Shown in pieces: positions 45,448-53,429 of a stretch of DNA of 64,000 nucleotides. The DNA comes from Clostridia bacterium. GTDB lineage: Bacteria > Bacillota > Clostridia > TANB77 > UBA1234. The notes beneath the pieces were generated by a model. It worked only from the letters and a program-made list of their open reading frames with translations, was not told where the DNA came from and did not search any database. The first letter of the stretch is position 1; the number at the start of each line of letters is the position of its first letter. The stretch spans positions 48,019 through 112,018 of the forward strand of contig JAFYBZ010000041.1 of NCBI GenBank assembly GCA_017539905.1, read 5' to 3'. The position numbers and the translations under genes are program-made.

Positions 45448-46728
45448 TTATATCTTAATCATCTTTGCAATATAAAAACCATCTGTATGATTCTTGTGCG
45501 GAAACAATTTAATCTCTTCTTCCAATTTAAATTCTGGATGCTTCTTTAAAAATTTTTCTATTTGTCTTTCATTTTCATCCTTTAGTACAGTACATGTACT
45601 ATATACTAATGTGCCTCCTGTTTTTAAATACTCTGCTCCACACTCTAATATCTTTCTTTGAGTGTCAATGAGTTCAGGAAGATCTTCTTCTTTTCTTGTC
45701 CACTTAATATCTGGTTTCTTTCGTATTACTCCCAAGCCAGAGCAAGGTACATCTAAAAGTACTTTATCATATCTATCTCTTAGTTCAGTATGATATTCTG
45801 TAGCATCTGCTACACTTGCATTTATATTTGTTGCTCCTAACTTTTTAGCTAATTGTTTAACTAGTTCTACTCTATGTTCATGTATATCCCACGCATCAAT
45901 TCTTCCAGTGTTATTCATTAATTGAGAAATATATGTTGTCTTTCCTCCCGGACTACTACATGCGTCTAGTACTATTTCATTTTCCTTTGGGTCTAATTTT
46001 AAAACTGCAAGCTGAGCGGCTTCATCTTGAACCACATATAATGGATCATCAAAATTAGTTAAATGTTTGACAATCAAAGCATCAGGAAGCTCACCTGATC
46101 TTGAATCTATATCTTTTAAATCAAATAGATTTCTCAATTCCTCTCGTGATGTCTTTAATGTATTTACTCTAATCGTAGTATCTGGATTTTCATTATTAGC
46201 CTCTAAAAGTTCTAATACAAATCTAGAATCGTAGTCATCAAGAAGTTTATCCACCATCCATCTTGGATGTGAAGTTGTAATTGATATAATCTCATCATTT
46301 AAAAAATCATTCTTTTGAAGATAATCAATTAACTTTTCCCTTTCATCTTTTTCAACTTTTCTTAAAATTGCATTGGTAAATCTTGCTGATGCATCATGTC
46401 CATATTTTTTCGCAAGATTTACGCTTTCATTTACAGCTGCGCTTTCAGGAATTTTGTTTAAAAATACAATCTGGTAAATGCCCATCCTAAGAATGTTGAC
46501 AATCCAAGGAGATATTTTTTTGAATTTAACCAAAGAATATCTTTTTATTGTTTCATCTAAAAACAACTTCCATGTAAGCACGCCATAAACAATTTCAGAA
46601 GCTAATGCTCTATCTAATCTAGTTAGTTCTGATTTGTTAAGTTCTTTGTCTAATATTAAATTTGAATAGCCTTCGCCAACATCTATCTTATATAAAGCAT
46701 TTAGTGCGACTTCACGTGCTGTTTGCAA
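45448..46728 (-). CDS. rsmB: 16S rRNA (cytosine-967-C5) methyltransferase RsmB
   Basis: A 426-residue protein. It has an N-terminal NusB-like helical domain (to about 140), SAM-binding VLDACSSPGGKTTYISQ, the catalytic cysteine in DVPCSGLGVIRKKPDI and YSTCTVLKDENE. The start is a TTG at 46728, eight bases after AAAGGAG. It begins a run of rRNA-modification and wall-signalling genes common in Clostridia. Confidence 0.94.
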   Translation of the reverse strand: MQTAREVALNALYKIDVGEGYSNLILDKELNKSELTRLDRALASEIVYGVLTWKLFLDETIKRYSLVKFKKISPWIVNILRMGIYQIVFLNKIPESAAVNESVNLAKKYGHDASARFTNAILRKVEKDEREKLIDYLQKNDFLNDEIISITTSHPRWMVDKLLDDYDSRFVLELLEANNENPDTTIRVNTLKTSREELRNLFDLKDIDSRSGELPDALIVKHLTNFDDPLYVVQDEAAQLAVLKLDPKENEIVLDACSSPGGKTTYISQLMNNTGRIDAWDIHEHRVELVKQLAKKLGATNINASVADATEYHTELRDRYDKVLLDVPCSGLGVIRKKPDIKWTRKEEDLPELIDTQRKILECGAEYLKTGGTLVYSTCTVLKDENERQIEKFLKKHPEFKLEEEIKLFPHKNHTDGFYIAKMIKI

Positions 46729-46746
46729 AACTCCATCTCCTTTAAA

Positions 46747-49002
46747 CTACTTCAAATCTTTAACACGTTTTTTTGTAATTCCGAAATAATATCTTATTGC
46801 TTCTACTATACGATCACAGCTATTTCCATCTCCATAAGGATTTGTAGCTTTGCTCATCTTTTCATATTCATAACTATCTGTCAGAAGTTTTGTAGCTTCT
46901 CTTACAATAGTTTCTTTATCTGTTCCAACAACTTTTACAGTACCAGCTGTAACAGCTTCTGGTCTTTCAGTTTCATTTCTTAAAACTAATACTGGTTTTC
47001 CAAGCGAAGGTGCTTCTTCTTGAATTCCTCCAGAGTCAGTCATAACCATGTATGATTTGTTAATTAAGTTGTGAGTAGTAATAACTTCTAATGGTTCAAT
47101 CAAATGAACATTAGGAATACCATCTAATACTTCATGTGCAACTTCTTGAACAGCAGGATTCAAGTGAACTGGATAAACAACTTCAACATCATCGTTTGCT
47201 TCTGCAATTTCTTTAACTGCTTCGCAAATATGATGTAAAGGCTCACCTAAGTTCTCTCTTCTATGTGCTGTCATAAAAATAATCTTTTTATTGAAATCTA
47301 ATTCTTGAAGTACAGGATGATCAAATTCAAAATCATCCTTTACAGTTGTTTTTAAAGCATCAATAACCGTGTTACCAGTAACATAGATTAAGTTCTCATC
47401 TATATTTTCTTTTAATAAATTATTCTTATTGTTTTCAGTTGGGGCAAAAAATATGTCTGCAATTTGAGTAACAATTTTACGATTCATTTCTTCTGGATAA
47501 GGAGAATATTTATCGTAAGTACGAAGTCCTGCCTCAACATGTCCAACTCTTACTTTACTATCAAAAGCAGCTTGAGCCGCAGCCATTGTTGTAGTTGTAT
47601 CACCATGTACTAAAACAATATCTGGTCTTTCTATTTGAATAATATCATACACACCATTTAAAACTGATGATGTAATATGAGTGAGTGTTTGTTTGCTCTT
47701 CATAATATTTAAATCGTAATCTGCTTTAATTTGGAATGCATCCATTACTTGATCAAGCATTTCTCTATGTTGAGCAGTTAGACAAACTATTGTTACTATA
47801 TCGTCTCTCTTTTTAAGTTCTTTGATTAGAGGACACATTTTAATTGCTTCTGGCCTTGTACCAAACACAAGCATTACTCTTAATTTTCCGCCATCAGAAA
47901 AGTTCTTTACCGTTGCTTTAGGAAGCCCTTTTCTTTTTCTGATTTGAATATTTTTTGTTTCAAGTAATGCAAGTATACAAATAATTCCAATAAATCCAAT
48001 TGCCTTCCAAGCAGCACTTTCCATCAATACAATTGCAAATATTCCAAAGATAGCAGCAATCGCATATAAAACTAAAACTGCTTGTCTTTGAGATAGACCT
48101 AAATCTACTAATCTGTGATGCAAATGTCCTCTATCTGCTTCCATAATAGATTTACCATGAACAACTCTTCTAATGATTGCAAATAATGTATCAAAAATTG
48201 GTAACGCTAAAACTATTACTGGAAGAATAATTGCCATGAATGTATATGTTTTGGCCATACCAAGCATTGATACTGCTGCCAACGTATAACCTAAGAAATT
48301 AGACCCTACATCGCCCATAAAAGTTTTGGCAGGATTAAAGTTGTATGGTAAAAATCCTAATAATCCACCAAGAAGTGCTGAAACCATTATAAGAGGAATA
48401 GCAGCACTACCATTTAAAACAAAAATTATAATTAGAGATAAAACTGAAATAGCAGAAACGCCACCAGCTAATCCATCTAATCCATCTAAAAGATTAATTG
48501 CATTTGTAACTCCAACTACCCATCCAATTGTGATAATGATAGATAAAACATCGTTTAATCCATACATTTCCAAAAATGGAATGTTTATATACATTATTCT
48601 TGCGCCACTAATAACTATACAAATTGCAGCTAATATTTGGCCTCCAAGTTTAACAATTGGTTTTAATCCTTTTTCCGAAACATTTATATCATCTAAAAAT
48701 CCTATTATTGAAATAATAACAGCACCTAGATAAAATCCCCAAATATTTACATCAATAGATTCAACCGTTCTGTCGATATTGCATAATAAAAACATTATCA
48801 AAGTTGAAATGAAGAATCCAATAATAAAACTTAAACCACCTATTCTAGGCATTGGCTTTGAATGAACTCTTCTTTCATCCTTGGGAATATCTATTGCTCC
48901 TACTTTATATGCTAGCCTAATTGAAAACGGAGTCAAAATGACTGTAGCTACGCAAGCAATAACAAATGTCATTAACATATTTAACCATTCTATTGCAGAC
49001 AT
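46747..49002 (-). CDS. Fusion of TagO/WecA-like GlcNAc-1-P transferase and UDP-GlcNAc 2-epimerase
   Basis: A 751-residue bifunctional protein. Residues 1 to about 350 are a polytopic prenyl-phosphate sugar transferase with IPKDERRVHSKPMPRIGG, GFLDD, NAINLLDGLDGLAGG, FMGDVGSNFLGY and RGHLHHRL. Residues about 372-740 are a non-hydrolysing UDP-GlcNAc 2-epimerase with VFGTRPEAIKMCPL, TAQHREMLDQV, VHGDTTTTMAAA, GHVEAGLRT and TDSGGIQEEAP. The first half makes GlcNAc-PP-undecaprenol; the second makes UDP-ManNAc. These are the two substrates of the TagA-type enzyme encoded at 49650-50384, so the protein may channel both to a wall-polymer linkage unit. The two activities are more often on separate genes. 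Confidence 0.93.
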   Translation of the reverse strand: MSAIEWLNMLMTFVIACVATVILTPFSIRLAYKVGAIDIPKDERRVHSKPMPRIGGLSFIIGFFISTLIMFLLCNIDRTVESIDVNIWGFYLGAVIISIIGFLDDINVSEKGLKPIVKLGGQILAAICIVISGARIMYINIPFLEMYGLNDVLSIIITIGWVVGVTNAINLLDGLDGLAGGVSAISVLSLIIIFVLNGSAAIPLIMVSALLGGLLGFLPYNFNPAKTFMGDVGSNFLGYTLAAVSMLGMAKTYTFMAIILPVIVLALPIFDTLFAIIRRVVHGKSIMEADRGHLHHRLVDLGLSQRQAVLVLYAIAAIFGIFAIVLMESAAWKAIGFIGIICILALLETKNIQIRKRKGLPKATVKNFSDGGKLRVMLVFGTRPEAIKMCPLIKELKKRDDIVTIVCLTAQHREMLDQVMDAFQIKADYDLNIMKSKQTLTHITSSVLNGVYDIIQIERPDIVLVHGDTTTTMAAAQAAFDSKVRVGHVEAGLRTYDKYSPYPEEMNRKIVTQIADIFFAPTENNKNNLLKENIDENLIYVTGNTVIDALKTTVKDDFEFDHPVLQELDFNKKIIFMTAHRRENLGEPLHHICEAVKEIAEANDDVEVVYPVHLNPAVQEVAHEVLDGIPNVHLIEPLEVITTHNLINKSYMVMTDSGGIQEEAPSLGKPVLVLRNETERPEAVTAGTVKVVGTDKETIVREATKLLTDSYEYEKMSKATNPYGDGNSCDRIVEAIRYYFGITKKRVKDLK

Positions 49003-49014
49003 TTAGAAAAACAC

Positions 49015-49446
49015 CTATCTTTCTTCAAATTCCTTTATCTTATCTATTCTTCTTTGGTGTCTTTCGCCTTCAAACTTTGTTTGCATCCAAGCATCAATTA
49101 TTTCCAAGGCTTCTTCTTTCGTAATATAGTCTGCGGGAAGTGCAATTATATTTGCATCTTCATGTCTTTTTGCCATCTCACCAACTTTTTTGTTGAAGCA
49201 AAGTGCACATCTTATGCCATCAACTTTATTAGCACACATATCTACACCTATTCCACTTCTACAAATAAGTATTCCTTTTTCGCATAATCCTTTGCTTACA
49301 TCTTTTGCAAGAGGAAATGCAATATCAGGATAATCACAAGATGAACTTGAAAAAGATCCATAATCTTTAAAGTTCTCTTCTCCTAATTTTTTTATAATAT
49401 ATTTCTTGAGTTCAAAACCGCCATGATCACATCCAATAGCAATCAT
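49015..49446 (-). CDS. rpiB: Ribose-5-phosphate isomerase B (RpiB/LacAB family)
   Basis: A 143-residue isomerase with AIGCDHGGFELK, DYPDIAFPLA, the catalytic-cysteine segment RCALCFN and KRHEDANIIALPADY. The anion-hole loop reads CRSGIG instead of the common CGTGIG. A related sugar isomerase is possible, but rpe and transketolase nearby fit a pentose-phosphate role. It has a good AGGAGG site and its own promoter. Confidence 0.9.
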   Translation of the reverse strand: MIAIGCDHGGFELKKYIIKKLGEENFKDYGSFSSSSCDYPDIAFPLAKDVSKGLCEKGILICRSGIGVDMCANKVDGIRCALCFNKKVGEMAKRHEDANIIALPADYITKEEALEIIDAWMQTKFEGERHQRRIDKIKEFEER

Positions 49447-49507
49447 AAAAAACCTCCTATTTTTATAGAAATTTGTAAGTCTTCAATCCGTAGTCATAAT
49501 CTTTATA

Positions 49508-49536
49508 TTTATACCACAAAATAGCCTTTTTTTCAA
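49508..49536 (-). promoter_or_regulatory. rpiB/tagO operon promoter
   Basis: Minus-strand TTGAAA (49536-49531), 17-base spacer, TATAAA (49513-49508). A second candidate beginning TTGACA lies further upstream. Confidence 0.55.
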
Positions 49537-49590
49537 TCAAAATAAGCATATTTTTAAAGTTTATGTCAACAAGCAAAATATGAAATAAAA

Positions 49591-49619
49591 TTGTTAAAAT
49601 TAGGGCTTTTTGGTATAAT
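49591..49619 (+). promoter_or_regulatory. tagA promoter
   Basis: TTGTTA (49591-49596), 17-base spacer, perfect TATAAT (49614-49619), 30 bases before the ATG at 49650. Confidence 0.75.
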
Positions 49620-49649
49620 TTGACTATGATAGAAAAAGGATGTGAATAA

Positions 49650-50384
49650 ATGGATAGAATAGATGTTTTAGGGGTTGGATTTGACAATGTTACAATGGCT
49701 GAAGCCGTTGAAAAATGCGAAAAAATGCTTGAAGGAAGCTCTTCAAACCTTGTCGTAACGCCAAATCCTGAAATTGTTATGAAAGCTAAAGATGACCCAG
49801 AATACCAGAAAATACTAAATGAAGCCTCCCTTGTAATACCAGATGGAATCGGCATCATTAAAGGGGCAAATATCCTTGGAACCCCACTTAAAGAGAGGGT
49901 TGCAGGCTATGATTTGATATGTAATCTACTTGAAAAACACAAAAATGGCGACAAAACCTTCTATTTTTGGGGGAGTAAGCCCGAAATTGCGGATATTGCT
50001 AAGCAAAAACTCGAAGAAAAGTACCCAAATATCAAGATAATCGGCACAGATAACGGTTACTTTGATGATGAAAAAAAGAAAGAAATAATCCAAAAAATCA
50101 GTGAATTAAAGCCAGATGTTCTACTTGTAGGTACAGGCTTTCCAAGACAAGAAAAACTTATAAATGAAATGATGCCATTAAACATCTTCAAAATAGCAAT
50201 TGGCTGTGGTGGATCTATCGATGTCCTATCTGGTACTGTTAAAAGAGCTCCAAAACTATTCATAAAACTACATATTGAATGGAGTTGGAGATTAATAAAA
50301 GAGCCTACAAGAATAGGCAGAATGATGGTTCTACCAAAATTCATGAAAGAAGTAAAAAAAGTAGCAAAACTAAAAAAAGCGTGA
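49650..50384 (+). CDS. tagA: TagA/WecG/CpsF-family N-acetylmannosaminyltransferase
   Basis: A 244-residue GT26 glycosyltransferase with VVTPNPEIVMKAKDDPEYQKIL, VIPDGIGII, FYFWGSKPEIAD, VGTGFPRQEKLI and CGGSIDVLSGTVKRAPK. TagA adds ManNAc to GlcNAc-PP-undecaprenol to make the wall teichoic acid linkage disaccharide. The TagO-MnaA fusion divergent to it supplies both substrates. It is monocistronic, from its own promoter to the shared terminator at 50375-50402. Confidence 0.93.
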   Translation: MDRIDVLGVGFDNVTMAEAVEKCEKMLEGSSSNLVVTPNPEIVMKAKDDPEYQKILNEASLVIPDGIGIIKGANILGTPLKERVAGYDLICNLLEKHKNGDKTFYFWGSKPEIADIAKQKLEEKYPNIKIIGTDNGYFDDEKKKEIIQKISELKPDVLLVGTGFPRQEKLINEMMPLNIFKIAIGCGGSIDVLSGTVKRAPKLFIKLHIEWSWRLIKEPTRIGRMMVLPKFMKEVKKVAKLKKA

Positions 50385-50402
50385 GATTATTCTCACGCTT
50401 TT
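50375..50402. terminator. Bidirectional terminator shared by tagA and the M23 peptidase gene
   Basis: A 12-bp perfect stem (50375-50386 with 50391-50402) with a four-base loop; it overlaps the last codons of both convergent genes. Confidence 0.88.
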
Positions 50403-51547
50403 ATATATCCTTTTCCTATTGGATCTACGTATGTTCCATTCTCTCTTACTTCAAAGTGTAAGTGAGGTCCCGTCGAATATCCAGTAGTACCAACTTTCAT
50501 AATTTCTTGTCCTGCTTTTACTTGTTGTCCAACGCTAACTTCTAGCTTACTTGAATGAGCATATAAAGTAGTAATTCCACCGCCATGATCTATAACAACA
50601 TAATTTCCATATGATGTACTATACTTTGCAACAATAACTGTACCATCAGCTGCTGCAACAACTGGCTTACCATTACAATTATTTCCAGCAATATCAACAC
50701 CTGTATGAAGTTTATAAACCTTTAATATTGGGTGTAGTCTATTGCCAAACGGTGAGGTAATTGTATATGATCCAGGAAGTGGCCATGTCATTTTACCACC
50801 AACATATGTTGATGATGTTTTATTAGCCTTTCTAGCCGCTTCTTGCGCTGCTCTAATTTCTGCAGTAAGTCTATCCGCTTCTTGTTTCATCGCATCAATA
50901 GATTTTGACAATGCATCATGATCATTTTCTAATACTGAAAGATATGATTCTCTTTGAGATTTAGTCTGATTTAAAGATGCAAGTTTAACCTCTAAATCTG
51001 CTTTAAGTTGAGCAAGTTCTGTATTTTGTCTTTCTAATTTTTTCTTCTTTTCTTCAAGTGCAATTCTTTGTCTTTCTAATTCATTTATTAATTCTGTATC
51101 ATATTCAACTACTCTTTCAAGTGCTTTTTCTAGATACATTCTATCAGGTTCATCTTCGATTTTTGTAAGTGATTCTTCAAGTGAAATGGTGCTATTTTTG
51201 TAATATGCAACCATTCTATTTTTACGAAGTTCGTAATTTTTATCATATTCTGCTTGAGAAATCCTAATGTCTTCTTCTGTATTTTTAATATCTTCTTCTA
51301 AATCTGCAATTTCTTTTTGAGCTTGAGAAATTTGAAGTTCAGTTGTATTAATAGAGCTATCTAAAGAACTAATTTGAGATAATACATTTTTTTGTTCTTT
51401 TTCGTTTTGTTTTATTTTTGATTGTGCATTGGATATTTCATTTTGTTTATTTTTTAATTGATCTTCTTTTGTGTCAGCAATTGCAAGCGATGTATTTAAA
51501 CAAAATATTACTGCAAGCACAAAGCATATAATTCTTTTAAAACTCAC
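50393..51547 (-). CDS. Coiled-coil M23 peptidoglycan peptidase
   Basis: A secreted 384-residue protein. A signal peptide ends in SLAIA (about residue 24). A long coiled coil spans about 27-235 (repeated Q/K/E-rich helices), and a C-terminal LytM/M23 domain has zinc ligands in RLHPILKVYKLHTGVDIAG and GPHLHFEVRENG. This is the EnvC/PcsB layout, in which FtsEX controls a hydrolase through its coiled coil. ftsX lies 36 bases upstream, so this is the likely FtsEX effector. The start is a GTG nine bases after AGAGGTGAG. Confidence 0.92.
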   Translation of the reverse strand: MSFKRIICFVLAVIFCLNTSLAIADTKEDQLKNKQNEISNAQSKIKQNEKEQKNVLSQISSLDSSINTTELQISQAQKEIADLEEDIKNTEEDIRISQAEYDKNYELRKNRMVAYYKNSTISLEESLTKIEDEPDRMYLEKALERVVEYDTELINELERQRIALEEKKKKLERQNTELAQLKADLEVKLASLNQTKSQRESYLSVLENDHDALSKSIDAMKQEADRLTAEIRAAQEAARKANKTSSTYVGGKMTWPLPGSYTITSPFGNRLHPILKVYKLHTGVDIAGNNCNGKPVVAAADGTVIVAKYSTSYGNYVVIDHGGGITTLYAHSSKLEVSVGQQVKAGQEIMKVGTTGYSTGPHLHFEVRENGTYVDPIGKGYIKA

Positions 51548-51582
51548 TTTAAATTTCTCACCTCTTTTCCACGGATGCCAAA

Positions 51583-52470
51583 TTATACATCAAGATATTT
51601 TTTCATCGAAGCACTGCTTCCTAAAATTCCAATAAACACGCCAATAATAGCCAATAAAACTACTAATTCAGTAGCCATACTATTTAATGACAAGAAGCTA
51701 AATCCACTTTCTAATGTTGTCATAGATTTAACGAATGCTGGATATGCAATATTAATAATTCCTACTGTTAGTAGAACTGCTAAAAGCGCCGTAAAAACAC
51801 CTTGAATAGCAAATGGTGCTCTTATGAAATTATTTCTAGCTCCTACATATTTCATAATTGAGATTTCTTTTCTCTTTGAGTACATCATTAATTTTGTTGT
51901 ATTCATCATTAAGAAAACTGAAAATTCAATAATATAAATAACTGCAACAATTGCTACTGCCTTATATATTTCTGCATCTCTTGCTTTTTCTCTAGCATAC
52001 TGATTTACAGATATTTCTTCAATTGTACTAATCTTACTTAATTGATTAACAATTCCCTCAACATATCTAACATCATTAAATGTGATTACATAGTATGCTG
52101 GATAGATAGATCTTAGCACTTCATCTGAAAAGCCTTCAACCATGACAGGATTCATGCTTTTTGCAAGCTCAATTGCATATTGTTTATCTCTATAAGTGCT
52201 TGATTCAACGCCCACAATATTGTCTATATCATAAATTGCTTCTTTTGCTTTTTCATCAGATACTTCAACATTTACATATGCAACTATATTAGATGCCTTG
52301 TCTTTAGTATCATTAATCAACTTATTCTCATTCATATAAACCAAGTATGCAACAGCAATTAGAAGCATGGTTGCAAACATTGTTCCAAGAGAAATAAGCG
52401 TGTTCTTAAGATCTTTTTTCATTCCGTGAAAAGAATCTTTTATTAAATAGCCAATTGTATCAAATCTCAT
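51583..52470 (-). CDS. ftsX: Cell-division ABC permease FtsX
   Basis: A 295-residue membrane protein. The N-terminal cytoplasmic stretch and TM1 (about 26-46) precede an extracellular domain to about residue 165, then three TM helices around 172-195, 217-240 and 260-285. EISIMKYVGARNNFIRAPFAIQG is typical of FtsX. The start is ATG 52470, two bases past the ftsE stop; GGCAGGTG is the site. It couples ATP hydrolysis by FtsE to wall hydrolase activation. Confidence 0.95.
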   Translation of the reverse strand: MRFDTIGYLIKDSFHGMKKDLKNTLISLGTMFATMLLIAVAYLVYMNENKLINDTKDKASNIVAYVNVEVSDEKAKEAIYDIDNIVGVESSTYRDKQYAIELAKSMNPVMVEGFSDEVLRSIYPAYYVITFNDVRYVEGIVNQLSKISTIEEISVNQYAREKARDAEIYKAVAIVAVIYIIEFSVFLMMNTTKLMMYSKRKEISIMKYVGARNNFIRAPFAIQGVFTALLAVLLTVGIINIAYPAFVKSMTTLESGFSFLSLNSMATELVVLLAIIGVFIGILGSSASMKKYLDV

Positions 52471-52472
52471 AA

Positions 52473-53234
52473 TTACACACCTGCCTTTCTCTTGTTCCAA
52501 GGAAAGCTAGGGCCTGTAAAGTCTTTATAATTATTGTGTTCAGGTTCTTCAACATTTGGTTCATATCCACTATTTTCGTTATCACTTAAGATATTACCCT
52601 TATCTATTGTAACAACTCTCTTTTGCATTTTATCTACTATGTCTTTTGCATGAGTTGCAACTACAACAGTAGTTCCACGGCGATTGATGTCACTTAATAA
52701 AGACATTATTTCCCATGCAGTATCAGGGTCTAGGTTACCTGTAGGCTCATCTGCAACCAATACTGATGGATTATTTACAATTGCACGTGCAATAGCAACC
52801 CTTTGTTGTTCACCACCAGATAATTGATCTGGATAAAATTCTTCTTTATTGGCAAGACCAACTAATGCCAAAACATTTGGAACTTGTTTTTTAATAATCT
52901 TTGGATCTGCTTCAATTACTCTCATAGCATAAGCTACATTTTCATAAACTGTTTTATCTGGCAACAATCTAAAATCTTGAAAAACAATTCCCATACTTCT
53001 TCTAAGATTTGGAATTCGTCTTTTAGATATTTTCGTAATATCGATTCCATTAACTAAAATGTGTCCTTTGGTTGGTTCAACTTCTTTCATAACCATTTTC
53101 ATTAGTGTTGATTTTCCACAACCACTTTGACCAATTATAAAAACAAATTCTCCTTTTTCTATGTACAAGCTTATGTCATTAACAGCAGCAATACCTGTTT
53201 CATAAACTTTTGTTACATTTCTAAATTCAATCAT
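52473..53234 (-). CDS. ftsE: Cell-division ABC ATPase FtsE
   Basis: The P-loop GQSGCGKST, VFQDFRLLPDKTVYENVAYAMRV (Q-loop typical of FtsE), signature LSGGEQQRV, Walker B VLVADEPTGNLD and the His switch in VVVATHAKDIV are all present. The 253-residue length includes a C-terminal tail of about 30 residues that is longer than usual. It is first in ftsE-ftsX-M23 and has a GGAGG site. Confidence 0.95.
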   Translation of the reverse strand: MIEFRNVTKVYETGIAAVNDISLYIEKGEFVFIIGQSGCGKSTLMKMVMKEVEPTKGHILVNGIDITKISKRRIPNLRRSMGIVFQDFRLLPDKTVYENVAYAMRVIEADPKIIKKQVPNVLALVGLANKEEFYPDQLSGGEQQRVAIARAIVNNPSVLVADEPTGNLDPDTAWEIMSLLSDINRRGTTVVVATHAKDIVDKMQKRVVTIDKGNILSDNENSGYEPNVEEPEHNNYKDFTGPSFPWNKRKAGV

Positions 53235-53302
53235 TTATTTCCTCCATAAAGTGTGTACCTAATTATCTGCTAATTACGTATACTACCCCTATTATCATAA
53301 AG

Positions 53303-53331
53303 ATTGTACCAATAATCCTACCCCTAATCAA
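53303..53331 (-). promoter_or_regulatory. ftsEX promoter
   Basis: Minus-strand TTGATT (53331-53326), 17-base spacer, TACAAT (53308-53303). Confidence 0.55.
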
Positions 53332-53381
53332 TAATTTGACTTAATAAGACACAAAAAAGTTACATATTACAATTATGTTAC

Positions 53382-53408
53382 AAAAAAGAGCGGACATAAA
53401 TGTCCGCT
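53382..53408 (-). terminator. Terminator after the SLH-dockerin gene
   Basis: AGCGGACA/TGTCCGCT stem with a four-base loop, followed on the minus strand by C and six T. Confidence 0.85.
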
Positions 53409-53429
53409 TAATATAATCTATTTAAAAAA

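Noticed and set aside
49463..49858. Minus-strand frame across the tagA start
   Set aside because: It is antisense to tagA and covers both divergent promoters.
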